A stretch of 64,000 nt of DNA from Nakazawaea peltata (taxonomy: Eukaryota > Ascomycota > Pichiomycetes > Alaninales > Pachysolenaceae): contig BCGQ01000006.1 in NCBI GenBank assembly GCA_001599355.1, positions 558,001 through 622,000 of the forward strand, in the 5' to 3' direction. Below are positions 38,501-47,757 of the stretch, piece by piece. A program made the translations under genes and the position numbers. How positions within the stretch are numbered: position 1 is the stretch's first letter; each line of letters opens with the position of its first letter. The notes beneath the pieces are model-generated. The model made no database searches and was not told the origin of the DNA. It was given only the letters and a program-made list of their open reading frames with translations.

Positions 38501-38977
38501 GACATATTGTGGTTGATACTGTACTGGTTGGGTGGTCAGATCGACATACTGCACTGGTTGAGGTTGTGCCTGATATTGTACTGGTTGAGGCTGCGCCTGA
38601 TACTGAGGTTGTCCCTGATATTGTACTGGTTGAGGCTGCGCCTGATATTGAGGCTGTACCTGTGGAGCCAGCTCATATCTAGGCGTCTCTCCAACAGCAT
38701 AAGTACCAACATTTCTCCGAGGAGGAGCTGCAAATGTCTTAGGATTCTGCAATGATGATAACGGACGTGCTTCTCCTACCTCAATTACCTCTTCACCTTC
38801 CTCATTCCTACTATTCCTTGGCCCATGGCCACTCCTACTCTTGTCTCTGTTATTATAGGCAGTCTTACCAGCGTGGTACCCAACTTTGGCTACTACTTTG
38901 GTACCTTTGGCGGCACCTTTCAAGGTGGCGATTCCGGCAGACTTGAAAGTGTCTTTGTTATTGTCCCAGAATGACAT
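35570..38977 (-). CDS. AIM3: AIM3-like actin patch protein with C-terminal papain-like fold domain
   Basis: 1135 aa from MSFWDNNKDTFKSAG, the Aim3-type N-terminus (an upstream in-frame stretch of 13 codons is less likely). There is no SH3 domain, unlike Bbc1. Residues ~110-450 are Gln/Pro repeats (QYQAQPQPVQ, QPIAQPVA). A long Pro-rich part follows with two copies of KKDWMDVSNVGPPPP and three to four copies of PPKPAKLVTN, likely SH3 ligands for Rvs167/Abp1-type partners. The last ~200 residues are a globular domain shared by Aim3 and Bbc1, with GSGECWDLAHDLL and PDHTAVVLE resembling Cys and His of NlpC/papain-like enzymes. Expected at cortical actin patches. Confidence 0.82.
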   Translation of the reverse strand: MSFWDNNKDTFKSAGIATLKGAAKGTKVVAKVGYHAGKTAYNNRDKSRSGHGPRNSRNEEGEEVIEVGEARPLSSLQNPKTFAAPPRRNVGTYAVGETPRYELAPQVQPQYQAQPQPVQYQGQPQYQAQPQPVQYQAQPQPVQYVDLTTQPVQYQPQYVNEQGQYVQQAPAQVQYVQQVPVQQQQYPQQAPAPAQYTPQAPVPAPVPAQPQYPQQVAAQPPLTPARAVPPPPLRNPSIQSVTTTQSLQQTPPIGSSTEAIAPPLYSQLTAPSYERAPLPLPPQSDSPTPSLPTSVQSSIQNSVQSAMPGVVQAALPGMIQAALPAGTPLSVQKAMPGVVLAAMPHLQSAAVAAVPGMLSTVPGMPGYQQQPQQQPQQPQQQNVQPVVQPIAQPVAQPIAQPVAQPIAQPVAQPGFQPGFQPAVQTPPIASRPPVQPPATSPAPTSTSSTSNLPVVQSKYGHFGVPLPKDESEEKPKVPLPDPTTFAPPPVRRDRPSTSPSAPISRSSTMSPPAGPRPTSVSTSSGPPAPLPPRRTGTNESLKGSENLESSEVEPTVPKKDWMDVSNVGPPPPRPSLIGSSSAPPKTAGRPPVKPPVKAAPAPAPVAPPRTELNASLPPPPPRRSTLSSILSSEQELPLEKKKDWMDVSNVGPPPPKTFRPESVPALPSGRSSVAPSKPSLPSTPRTTTSTAAAPASSSGPVPAPPKPIDISEFAPPPKPFRPAVTEPTESPKPTKSSEESRPLLQEQPSDDEPFSHLKKKVPPKPAKLVTNLDENLTTPKPIPPKPAKLVTNTEDKPITPRPIPPKPAKLVTKTEDSPTDPPRSVPPIIKPKPMVMRTDSTPSPVEKLKGVPLPGLAEIEKKPSPPPLKPKPKLPPPIKKKPASLIPQDELELDLESKWWLQQPITPPSSLNNCNYVVNFGNQGSQNYKNFAFRLPDLSILQLRIKWDGNNSGDFKLDQTVVPPPTVSSKRELESSQQKFGDYIAGWCENKFGSTVGSGECWDLAHDLLLKGCGKHAFISEGLNHGYKIMTLRGATGSAKVSTPNVTDSIKRGDILQFKNCTFKLPPNITMTYGAPDHTAVVLESVSDLEVKIAHQNVNGERTVSTTQLDLLRLTEGEIHIFRPMNAEWSELKIE

Positions 38978-39302
38978 GTTTGTGGGTGAATTGAGGGTGA
39001 ATTGAGGGTGAATCAACTCTTGAAGAGAGACCTTTAGTAAGGCTTACTGCGGGATAGAATTTTCTATATTAGGTATTTCCATATTAGGAAATTGATATTA
39101 TATCAAGTTTTCGTATTTAGCTCACAATACAGATCATATCTTATTTTCCCATTTATTCGTATTTAGCTCAAGGGATCAATAGTTTCGGTTTCTTGATATT
39201 CGTATTTAGCTAACCTTTTGTTTACTAAATCAAAACCCTCTCAAGACATCGCTACAGAGTAAACTCAACAGCATAACAAACATAGTTACTCAAAACCCGA
39301 CA
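38978..39302. promoter_or_regulatory. AIM3/IML3 divergent promoter with thrice-repeated TTCGTATTTAGCTCA
   Basis: The word TTCGTATTTAGCTCA occurs at 39110-39124 and 39156-39170, and its first 13 bases plus A recur at 39199-39212. All three have the same orientation, spaced 46 and 43 bp. Such exact 14-15 bp copies suggest a shared regulator, not known to me. Also present: GTATTTCC and TATTAGGAAAT words. Confidence 0.6.
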
Positions 39303-40139
39303 ATGCCACTCTCTGTACTATACAACTCGAATCTCAGATGCTATAAAGTATCTTTTCATACCGCCACCCAGAATAAGGTGCGAGATCTCATAGATGATCA
39401 ATTCAAACATGACTTGAAGTCACGTGTCGTGAGATGTCTTTATGAAGATATGGAATTAAGACGTGATAGTGAACATTTTGTGGACACATTCGGATCAGAA
39501 TGGGATACCAGAATGGCAATGGACGAATCTGAATTATCTGAAATAATTGATATCGACCATAAATATGAACGTAATGACTTGGATGGCTACATTATTAACT
39601 ATCTTATTGTACGAAGCAAGGATATTAATGTATGTAAGCCTCAATGGTTCGTGTTTTTGACAAGTAAGCATCTGATTCTGGATAAATATGATACTGTTAT
39701 GATGGTCAGAACGATCCCAATGATATATAATGCCGTAGTGAGGTTTATGGTCAACGATAAAGGTATGCTTTTGAAGCAATTGAAGTTATCATCTGCTCGG
39801 CTCCAAGAATGTTTAGATTCAAATGTGGAACTGATTATACAAGATGGTGGAGAACTTGAGATGGGCTTTACAACTTCAACTATAGGGAATGCTCTCTCTA
39901 ACATTAATTTGAAGTTGAAACTGCAAGATTTACACAACCTTATAGAGAACAGAGACGAGCCTTTCAGTAAAATTCTTTTCAAACATCTTGGAGACTCGAC
40001 TGCGATCTCGTTTGACAAACTCGAGTTAGCAAGGATAAGCTGTTCTTTGTTCTACGTCACTGCCGATGCTCGTATTCGTTTATACAGATCAAATAACGAG
40101 TCTCTGACTTGGTCTATACTAGACAAATTGTATAAATAA
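39303..40139 (+). CDS. IML3: Candidate kinetochore protein, Iml3/CENP-L family
   Basis: 278 aa, no membrane span. The N-terminal half alternates polar and acidic stretches (MELRRDSEHFVDTFGSEW). From about 180 the chain follows the CENP-L pattern as I remember it: LEMGFTTSTIGNALSNINL, then DLHNLI, ILFKHLGDSTAISFDKLEL, ARISCSLFYVTADARIRLY at the end. In S. cerevisiae Iml3 (245 aa) forms a heterodimer with Chl4 (CENP-N) in the inner kinetochore and helps cohesin loading. The match is by general pattern, so the name is tentative; otherwise this is an unknown protein. Confidence 0.45.
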   Translation: MPLSVLYNSNLRCYKVSFHTATQNKVRDLIDDQFKHDLKSRVVRCLYEDMELRRDSEHFVDTFGSEWDTRMAMDESELSEIIDIDHKYERNDLDGYIINYLIVRSKDINVCKPQWFVFLTSKHLILDKYDTVMMVRTIPMIYNAVVRFMVNDKGMLLKQLKLSSARLQECLDSNVELIIQDGGELEMGFTTSTIGNALSNINLKLKLQDLHNLIENRDEPFSKILFKHLGDSTAISFDKLELARISCSLFYVTADARIRLYRSNNESLTWSILDKLYK

Positions 40140-40158
40140 TAAATTAACGTTACATAGA

Positions 40159-40977
40159 TCATGAGTTCAGGGCTAATTTTTCGAAATCGAAATCGAAACT
40201 AGATCCACATCCACATGATGATGAAGTATATGGACTATCAACGACTTTGAATTGAGATCCAATCAACTCATGTACATAATCGATCTTACTATCTCTCAAG
40301 ATTTCTAAACTGGTCTTGTCAATGATAACACGGGCAACACCATCTCTTATAAACATTGTATCATCGTTTTGTTCTGGATCATAATCCTTTGTATAATCGG
40401 AAGATAACTTCAAATCATATTGGAATCCATGACATCCTCCACTTTCCACCTTAATCACAAGCAGAAGTTTATCGTTATTCTCTTCGCCGATCAACTCCTG
40501 GAGTTTCAACGATGCTCGCTCGGTGATCGAAAGTGAAAGAGGCATGTCGTTATTGTCACTGATAAGTTGTCTGACACATTTAGTATTCTTTAAGTCGTCC
40601 ATATGTGATGCAAATGCTTCGTCACCTCCATTATCGGAGGTCTCCGATCTTTCCAGGCTCGGTTCCGATTTCTCCTTCAGGTTAATCTCCGTTTCTAAAG
40701 GTGGAGGGGTGCTACCGGAAGTTGGTAAAGTGAATTTCTTGAATTGCTTTCCTTGTTGCAGAGTCGAACTTGATCTCATTCCCCATTTAGAATTGTATGG
40801 TGTGACTTTTATGGATCTGATATTGCTATAGTGCCTTGAGCGGAGTCCAGATGAGGAGGTGGATAATAGGGAGCCATGGACGGGACTTAAGAGCTGTAAT
40901 GAGACTCTTTTTTCTACCGCCGTCACTCTCCCATACCTCATGGTCACTTTCAGTAGCACTTGAAGTGTGTTTGTCAT
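40159..40977 (-). CDS. ISA2: Mitochondrial Fe-S assembly protein Isa2
   Basis: 272 aa A-type iron-sulfur carrier. The C-terminal ~140 residues are the HesB/IscA domain: TERASLKLQELI, VESGGCHGFQYDL (first Cys) and the terminal SSSCGCGSSFDF (two Cys), giving the three metal ligands. The N-terminus is Arg/Ser/Thr-rich with few acids (MTNTLQVLLKVTMRYGRVTAVEKR), a plausible mitochondrial targeting signal; the spacer between them is long and Ser/Glu-rich. It is longer than S. cerevisiae Isa2 (185 aa). It would work with Isa1 and Iba57 in [4Fe-4S] cluster assembly for aconitase and lipoate synthase. Convergent with the IML3 candidate. Confidence 0.92.
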   Translation of the reverse strand: MTNTLQVLLKVTMRYGRVTAVEKRVSLQLLSPVHGSLLSTSSSGLRSRHYSNIRSIKVTPYNSKWGMRSSSTLQQGKQFKKFTLPTSGSTPPPLETEINLKEKSEPSLERSETSDNGGDEAFASHMDDLKNTKCVRQLISDNNDMPLSLSITERASLKLQELIGEENNDKLLLVIKVESGGCHGFQYDLKLSSDYTKDYDPEQNDDTMFIRDGVARVIIDKTSLEILRDSKIDYVHELIGSQFKVVDSPYTSSSCGCGSSFDFDFEKLALNS

Positions 40978-41079
40978 TTTGATGCTGCTCTTCGGATACC
41001 TCTGTTCCTGATTATTAATCTGAATTTGAATAGGAGAAGAGGGTAGAAAATAATTAGATGGTCGTGTGTGGATAAAATA

Positions 41080-41178
41080 ATAGGGGCTGTATGAAAAATA
41101 GGGGCTGGGAATTCTGCGCTAACAAATGGGGGCTGTCTTGATCTACAATAGGGGCTGTCCAGCTGCTAAAATAGGGGA
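41080..41178. repeat. Repeated ATAGGGGCTG motif with four AGGGG (STRE-like) sites
   Basis: AGGGG occurs at 41082-41086, 41100-41104, 41150-41154 and 41173-41177, in all but the last as part of ATAGGGGCTG. TGGGGG words lie between and after. The block sits in the ISA2 promoter, 100-200 bp before its ATG, and downstream of FUN26. AGGGG is the Msn2/Msn4 stress-response core, so stress control is possible. Confidence 0.5.
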
Positions 41179-41253
41179 TAATTGGGGGTTAAATGGGGGT
41201 TACTCTACTCACTCTACTTATTCTACTCCCTTCCTTGAATCTACTCACCTCTA

Positions 41254-42930
41254 TCAATTAACTAACCAAACAAATAAATAACTAATAACACTTCCAAATG
41301 CAAGACCAGAACTCAAAAATACAGTTGTAAATCCACCGGCCGCCTTTTGTTCATTCTCTCCCTTCACAAACTGAGGAACACTCATAAAACAAGACGAACA
41401 AAGTTGTCCATTACTGAACCCAAATATGAATTGAAGAAGAACATAAAAAGTATCAGAATTTACAATGGCACCTTCGTTCTTGATATTACATAAGAAGAAG
41501 AATGGCACCAACATAGTTCTTCCAATCAGATACAGGATAAGAAGCCTTGGCTTTGAAATCCGGAAGAAACTGTAATTACAACTGACTCTTCCAGCGAAAT
41601 CACCAATATTCCAAATCAAGAAAATAAAAGGAATAAATACTTGTCTGTTGAATGAAGAATGGACACTCTCTACAGTAGCAGCAAATACCGGGAAGATCAA
41701 AGTGACTGCAAAGGTGGTGAAAATAGTGGAGACAATCAACTTCAATTTCGACCAAAGATATGCAAATGGGATATGAGAATTGACGAGATTGGCGACGGCT
41801 TCTGGGGATTCTTCGGTGGAAGCATATTCGGCGTCGTTCTCTGAAACTTCAAGGGGGTCTTTACTTGAATTATCAATTAAAGCTATTGGTTGTTGTAATA
41901 ATTCGTCATAAGAACGAAGCTCATGATGTTCTACCCAATTGAAACAGAATACGGAGATTCCACTTACTAAACAAGCGGTGAAGAAATAGAACAGAATTCC
42001 AAAATTTGGGCCAGACAGGAGTTGTTGCTGGTCTGGATCTTGCTCTGGATCTTGCTCTGAGTCATTTGTACCACTCACCAAAATTGATACTATCAATGTA
42101 AGCAGAGGTAAAATTCCAGCAATTGACTGACCCACCATCACTCCATTCAGATAAATCGAATCTAAAACATTAACCAATGCCATAGTTCCATTTTGGGCAA
42201 AACATGTACAAAGTGCACTACTTAACACCAATATCATGACAAAGGTGAAATAAGAATTGGTATGAGTGGTGTCGGTACCGAATATACAACTCAACGAGAG
42301 TAATGCAAAGATGGCAACAGTCAGATATTGACCATAACGAAGTCTCTTGGTATAATCGACATTATGTTGTTTCTGAGACAAGATGAAATTCCCCACAAGT
42401 GACGTGATAGTCGAAATAGTCATCATAGTACTACTATAACTGAGAGATAATTTGGGACTTGACGAAAGTCTCTCTCCAAAATATGCTGCCAGCGAAAGGA
42501 AACAGTTCCAAGGCCATAACAATGATATCCCAGTTATCAAAAAAGTGAAATATTTAAGCTGGCCCAATGAGATGGCCAATCCGATCTTAGGAATTTCAAA
42601 CATCACCTTATCATGAGAATGACTATACCGACGGGAAGTATCTTGAGGTTCTGGGATGTTTTCGGCATCGTATATTGATTGGTGATCCAGGAATACTGAT
42701 CCGGATCTGGAAGTCGATCTGGAACCAGGTCCCCTTTGAGCCCCGGTGGTTCCTCCTGATCCATGCCCTGAACTTGGCGTATTTTCGCGCTGCTTATTTT
42801 GGTGATGAGTCGGCAGAGTAGAGCTAAGTCCATCGCTGAGTCTATCGGTTAATGAACCTGTACTCGTGGCAGTTTCAAGTGATAGGGTCCCTTCTCTTTC
42901 CTCCATATTCTCATAAGAAGATCTCTTCAT
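41254..42930 (-). CDS. FUN26: Equilibrative nucleoside transporter (SLC29 family)
   Basis: 558 aa from MKRSSYENMEER. The first ~125 residues are polar and Ser/Gly-rich. About 11 transmembrane segments follow, starting with YFTFLITGISLLWPWNCFLS; this LLWPWN motif is the ENT signature in TM1. There is a hydrophilic loop (about 360-400) between TM6 and TM7, as usual in the family. The C-terminal half has RVSCNYSFF and GFSNGQLCSSCFMSVP, matching the conserved TM8-TM11 block. S. cerevisiae Fun26 moves nucleosides and nicotinamide riboside across the vacuolar membrane. Similar location and role are expected. Confidence 0.9.
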   Translation of the reverse strand: MKRSSYENMEEREGTLSLETATSTGSLTDRLSDGLSSTLPTHHQNKQRENTPSSGHGSGGTTGAQRGPGSRSTSRSGSVFLDHQSIYDAENIPEPQDTSRRYSHSHDKVMFEIPKIGLAISLGQLKYFTFLITGISLLWPWNCFLSLAAYFGERLSSSPKLSLSYSSTMMTISTITSLVGNFILSQKQHNVDYTKRLRYGQYLTVAIFALLSLSCIFGTDTTHTNSYFTFVMILVLSSALCTCFAQNGTMALVNVLDSIYLNGVMVGQSIAGILPLLTLIVSILVSGTNDSEQDPEQDPDQQQLLSGPNFGILFYFFTACLVSGISVFCFNWVEHHELRSYDELLQQPIALIDNSSKDPLEVSENDAEYASTEESPEAVANLVNSHIPFAYLWSKLKLIVSTIFTTFAVTLIFPVFAATVESVHSSFNRQVFIPFIFLIWNIGDFAGRVSCNYSFFRISKPRLLILYLIGRTMLVPFFFLCNIKNEGAIVNSDTFYVLLQFIFGFSNGQLCSSCFMSVPQFVKGENEQKAAGGFTTVFLSSGLAFGSVISYLFVWLVN

Positions 42931-43201
42931 CACTGCCAGATATCAACAGACTCTATTTCAGTCCACTACTAATCTTGTTGTAGTGATAAATATTCACCAG
43001 CCGCATTTGCGCGTTGGCTTATTTTTTCTTTTTCCTAATTGGGATTAGATAGGACAAATGGGAAGGGACAAAGGACAGAGGGACAGAGGGACAAAGGTAG
43101 ACAAAGCTAGAGAGAGGACAAGTGTTAAAGTGGTTGTGATTGGGACAGCTAAGAGGACTACGGTAGACGCACAGGGGTCCGTAGCAGATACTTCCCCACG
43201 G

Positions 43202-43241
43202 TCAATTGAATGGTAATTGGAATTTCTGTATATTCAATTGA
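43202..43241. repeat. 10-bp inverted repeat
   Basis: TCAATTGAAT (43202-43211) and ATTCAATTGA (43232-43241) are perfect inverted copies with a 20-nt spacer. They lie directly beside the larger inverted repeat. Each arm contains the self-complementary CAATTG, so the pairing is less striking than it looks. Confidence 0.6.
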
Positions 43242-43261
43242 AGTCAATGTAGAGATCTAAT

Positions 43262-43326
43262 TGGTGTTATGATGTTAAAAAACTGCTAATTTCAAGTTCT
43301 ATTCGATTTTTAACATCATAACACCA
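43262..43326. repeat. Perfect 20-bp inverted repeat, 25-nt loop
   Basis: TGGTGTTATGATGTTAAAAA (43262-43281) is exactly complementary to the segment 43307-43326. The loop is 43282-43306. The pair stops at both edges by mismatches. It lies about 170 bp past the PMT2 stop and 600 bp upstream of FUN26, so it could form a hairpin in either a PMT2 3' UTR or as DNA cruciform. Confidence 0.95.
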
Positions 43327-43496
43327 GATGCATAATCTGCCCTTGGTAATGTTGGTGCCATTGGCCATATTCCACATATATATATTCCCCATTTGATATA
43401 TTCGTATAACCCAGCATTTACTCCTACATATCCTTTATCTTATTATGGTATTCAGTATTATTTATTGTAACAGTCTTACTATTACTAGATCTTCTT

Positions 43497-45887
43497 TTAA
43501 ACATCCACCTTATCAATTACTCTCCATGATGGAACGATATTCAAATACAGATAATCCAGATTAGGACCATCCATACCAAATGTCAATGGAGCAAAGTACA
43601 AGAATGTACCAACGACAAGAGCATAGAATAATGCGTACAGAGAGTAACTGACGGTTTTGTTTCCCTTAGAAACGTAATCGACAAATCTCTCAAATACATA
43701 ACAACAAATGATCATGGCAAAGTATAACAGAGGTAAGTAATGGTGGACATAAGTGACACGAGACATGACCAAGAAAGGTAAGAAATGGATGAACCAACCT
43801 AAGAATGGGTAGATAGCACCCATTACAAAGAAACTTTGCTCTTTAGCGGTCTCGAATACGGTCATTTGACGTTGGAATTTAATCAAATAAACAACGACAA
43901 GGGAAATGAAAATCAAGACGGCAATAGAAGAAGTCCAGGTGGTTAGAGGAGATCCGACTAAGTAATATTTAACATTGTCATCACCCCATCCACACAATCT
44001 GATACCAACGTGTAAAGTTGGCCATTCCCAAGCGGCAGAAGCCAATTGGTCATTCTTTTCTGGGTCTGGAACTAAGGCATTGTTAGTGGCCATCATAGCT
44101 AAGTTCAATTGAATGAAATCCTTGAAGAAGTTGGTTTTTGGTAATTTGAAATCTTCAGGTGGATTTGGCAACAGAGCATTTTCATGTTGTTCGATATTCC
44201 ACCAAGTTCTCTTATCTCTTCTGAAAGGATTCTTAACACAGGCAACTTCACCTTGTCTGAAACCCCAATGAGGTAATTGATTGTTGGTGGTAGCCAAGTA
44301 ACAACCCATTACTTTAGATTTCAATCTGAAAGACGAGGTCAATGGGTGTAATCTCATCTTATCTTCAGATCCATATTGATCGGCGATCTCAACGATCCAA
44401 TCATCTTTAATATCACCAATAGTTTCATTTCCATAACCACTGACTTCGAAGTTACCCTTAGAAACAGGAGCAGGAACTTCATGAGTGTGTAAGTTTCTAC
44501 CGGTCATAACGTGTTGTAATCTGACAGTCATACCATCAACAACATAGGCAAGATCATCACCAATGGCTCCTCTGTCGTCAGATCTACCAAACAAGAACTT
44601 CCAATCGTTATTAGAATCTTTATGAGCATAAGTGGTGACCTGTTGTTGGTTAGAACCTTGAGGATAAGTTTGAACATGAGAATGTAATAATCCGGTACCC
44701 AAACCTTGGTTCTTAATAGTAATAACAGATGAACTAATAGCGATATCTCTTGGACCTCCACCTACATTACTTCCGATCAAATTAGCTTGGAATAAAGATG
44801 ACATGTTTGCGTCACCAGAACCTGAACCACTCAATAATTCGAAATGGATCTTGAAACTGACCAAGAATACGGAAAGTGGGACTAAGATCAACAGAATAAT
44901 TCTGGCGATCCAATGTTGCAGATACTTGAAGAAGTTCAAGTTAGGGTCAGCTAACATATTCCATAACTCTACTACGGTATAGATACCAACGACCGAGGTG
45001 ATGAATAAACCAACCATCTTAACGGAACATACACAACCCAAGTTAATACCGGTAAGAAGAATCCATTTCCACCATTTTCTGGAGAAAGCATTGTCTGGTT
45101 TGACATTTTCATTATGGAATCTGCTGAAACAGAAGAATGAAGACACGGTGAAGAACAACAACATCGAGTCCAATAAGATGAATTTACCCAAAGTGACATA
45201 AGATAACTCGAAAACATTCATCAAAGTGAATAACCAAGTGGATTTTCTGCTGAAACCCAATTCCTTCATGGTGAAATACAGGAATGGGATACAAAGAGAA
45301 CTAAAGACAGCTTGGAAGATTCTCATCTTGACGAAATCCAAGTAATCTGGGTAAGTTTCTCCACTTGGGAATTCCCAAGATCCGTTATAACCAGCCAAAT
45401 AACCGGAGAATCCAACTAACATCTTACCTAAAGGTGGGTGAACATCGTGGTAAAATGAGTGGTTCAAATAAAAACTACCAAACTTACCGAAATGTGCTTC
45501 ATCCCAAACGACCTTATTGTTAGCGCCGATTCTATACATTCTGGTACAGAACAGGAGAATAGTGAAGATGATAGGAGCCAGAACAGCCTCTAATCTATAC
45601 AAACTTTCGGAGACAGGTTCTTCGGTTTGTTCCAGTTTGTCCAAATTCTGGATCTGTTGCTTCAATTTCTCAGCAGCGGCTTCTTCTGAGAGTTCTTCAT
45701 CCTCCTCCTCTTCATCTTCTTCGTCCTCCTCATCTTCAGTTTCGGATTCGATAACCTTTTTTGGCGCCTTTGAGGCGGCGGTCTTTGCCTTACGAGACGT
45801 GACCTTAGTGGTAGCCAGGGGAGAATCCAGCCCGCTGGTTGCACCAATATCACTCTTCACAGCTCTAGAGGATCTAGTAGTAGCCAT
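43497..45887 (-). CDS. PMT2: Protein O-mannosyltransferase, PMT2 subfamily
   Basis: 796 aa from [13 protein letters not shown]; two open codons upstream lack an ATG. It moves mannose from dolichyl-phosphate-mannose to Ser/Thr in the ER lumen, usually as a Pmt1-Pmt2 heterodimer. After an acidic N-terminal region (about 50-70, poly-Glu/Asp) come transmembrane segments. The catalytic loop 1 [20 protein letters not shown] has the essential Asp-Glu, followed by [10 protein letters not shown]. The central lumenal MIR part (about 370-550) has [19 protein letters not shown]-terminal loop [17 protein letters not shown] and five or more spans complete the fold. The [10 protein letters not shown] and NGSWEFPSG segments favour PMT2 over PMT1/PMT4. 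Confidence 0.9.
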   Translation of the reverse strand: MATTRSSRAVKSDIGATSGLDSPLATTKVTSRKAKTAASKAPKKVIESETEDEEDEEDEEEEDEELSEEAAAEKLKQQIQNLDKLEQTEEPVSESLYRLEAVLAPIIFTILLFCTRMYRIGANNKVVWDEAHFGKFGSFYLNHSFYHDVHPPLGKMLVGFSGYLAGYNGSWEFPSGETYPDYLDFVKMRIFQAVFSSLCIPFLYFTMKELGFSRKSTWLFTLMNVFELSYVTLGKFILLDSMLLFFTVSSFFCFSRFHNENVKPDNAFSRKWWKWILLTGINLGCVCSVKMVGLFITSVVGIYTVVELWNMLADPNLNFFKYLQHWIARIILLILVPLSVFLVSFKIHFELLSGSGSGDANMSSLFQANLIGSNVGGGPRDIAISSSVITIKNQGLGTGLLHSHVQTYPQGSNQQQVTTYAHKDSNNDWKFLFGRSDDRGAIGDDLAYVVDGMTVRLQHVMTGRNLHTHEVPAPVSKGNFEVSGYGNETIGDIKDDWIVEIADQYGSEDKMRLHPLTSSFRLKSKVMGCYLATTNNQLPHWGFRQGEVACVKNPFRRDKRTWWNIEQHENALLPNPPEDFKLPKTNFFKDFIQLNLAMMATNNALVPDPEKNDQLASAAWEWPTLHVGIRLCGWGDDNVKYYLVGSPLTTWTSSIAVLIFISLVVVYLIKFQRQMTVFETAKEQSFFVMGAIYPFLGWFIHFLPFLVMSRVTYVHHYLPLLYFAMIICCYVFERFVDYVSKGNKTVSYSLYALFYALVVGTFLYFAPLTFGMDGPNLDYLYLNIVPSWRVIDKVDV

Positions 45888-47757
45888 TCTCACTAATCCA
45901 GTTCAATTGCTCGTCAATTGATATTGATAATGCTGTGACTTGTCTTGTTTTTCAAGGAATTTTTTCTTCTTCCCTTGTCAAATTTAGAGAGAAAATGTAA
46001 GCAGACACGCTGTGCGTGTATAGAACACGTATGCGAAAGAAAAGTAGGCGGGCAGACAGGGATCGTAGGGAGAAGCATAAGAGGGGGATTCAGGAAAGAA
46101 CGAGAGATTAGTTTAGACGACTAATAGATAGACGAATAGATACGGGATGGTCAGCTACTGGTATTCTGGAACTATCAAACAGTTAAGATTAATATTACTC
46201 TATAATTACTGTGATCTGTTCGTTGTTTTAGACCCTTAGATATTCTCGCTTGTCTATTGTTAAATTCTCTGCGCATACAAATTTTATGATATATATTTTA
46301 TATGTTAATGTGGAGAAAGTGAGGGAGGGAATAGAGAGAAAAGGGAGAAAAAAATAGTATGAAAAAAATTGAAATAGACTACACAACAATAGATTAGGGG
46401 GTAGCAGAATAAAGTATGGAGACTGAGAAAGTATGGTGTTTAAAGAGAAGGACAGCTGATAATATCCAATCAAAAACACAATGATTTGATAATCTGAGAA
46501 TTGTGTTTTTATTATCGATGATGATTCATACTCTTACTTTCCTTACTCTGCTCATTAGTTACTACTCACTGCTCTGCTCTTCCTGCACTTCGTGCTCTGC
46601 CTCCCATCCCGCCCTGTCCTTAGCCTTCCATTTTTAGCCTATTCTCCCCAATAAATTAACACTACGCAATCAATAATTTTCTGCTAAATTTTTTGTATCA
46701 AAATAGTAGTATGATCAGGAACAAAATACTCTTTTGGATTACCTCTATAAAAAGATACTACAGAGCAACTTGTAGAGATCGACCATCCACATTAAATATC
46801 CTCAGATTATTCCTCAGATTATTCAATAATTCCATCCGAGCTAATTTCTTCTATTTACCCCGTTCAACTTGCCAAGATTAAACCGTCACTCCACACAATA
46901 AGATGCGCATGTCAAAAACTGTGTTAATTATAGAGAGTCATTAAGAGTTAATTGCACTCGAAGTGGAACCTTACGGATTTCTCATCCATGGATCTGTATA
47001 GTCCGTTTACTGTGTCTCTGTATCTATACCCTATATTAAATATCTATATCTTTATCGGATCTCACCCTCCATACACTCTACCTCACAGTTGCTCTTTGAC
47101 TACTCCCCTTTATTGTACTCACCGCACATCCCGTACCTACCCAATTAGTACCTATTTTGCGCAATCGGCTTTGAAAGGAAGAGTGGAAAATAGTCTCTCC
47201 ATCTTTTAATGGCTCAACCGACCCGGACATTTTTGAAACTATATAACTACATTAATTGCATCAAAACAAGTAACTCTACATACAACCTTATATTGCGACG
47301 CAATCTGATTCACCACACTTAGTTAAGCTCTGAAATTCCGCCACAACCAAAAAAATTGCTCCTAGTTTGAAATTTGCTTTCTGCCCCTATATTAATTTCT
47401 TTTTTTTCCCTAACTTTGCTTTACTCAGATAAAAGATAAGCAGATCGATCTGGTTTATATATAGAGTAAAGAGGCAGATCCGACAAGAATAGACCAAAAA
47501 TCGGTCCACTACTAGAGCTTACTCAACAAAGGTAATCCACATACATTACCTCCCCCAAGATTCATCACCCCCCAATATTTCCCATCCCCTCTTATCGGCC
47601 AACCCCACACAGCCGATAAGATCAAGATCCCTCCCCCCTTTCCCGCGCTTCATAACGACCATTTTCGCTTGGATATTGCGCCCATTTTTTTCCTTTAAAT
47701 TAGCCCCTCAAATTAGATCAAGCATATAATAGTTCAGCAGTGGTTGAGGAGCACGAC
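45888..47757. other. 1.87 kb intergenic, PMT2 to PH-domain gene
   Basis: Divergent promoters with unusual length. No ATG-initiated frame with convincing composition is present. A short hairpin lies at 46472-46510. Purine-rich (46310-46350) and pyrimidine-rich (47560-47640) tracts occur. I looked for tRNA and snoRNA landmarks and found only an isolated ATGATGA, with no matching D box. Confidence 0.5.
46472..46510. repeat. 11-bp inverted repeat hairpin
   Basis: AAAAACACAAT (46472-46482) pairs perfectly with ATTGTGTTTTT (46500-46510) across a 17-nt loop. On the plus strand a run of T closes the stem, the shape of a hairpin terminator, but yeast Pol II does not rely on such signals. No gene is known to end here. 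Confidence 0.7.

Larger units (their letters stand above)
42931..43496. other. Intergenic PMT2 3' side to FUN26 start
   Basis: 566 bp. Near FUN26 is a run of GGGACARAG repeats (about 43064-43096). In the middle lies the large inverted repeat described separately. No gene is found. Confidence 0.5.

Noticed and set aside
46693-47209. Short plus-strand frames in the PMT2/PH-domain gap
   Set aside because: No ATG for the first; the second is a Ser/Tyr/Leu-rich A/T-driven frame without any domain.
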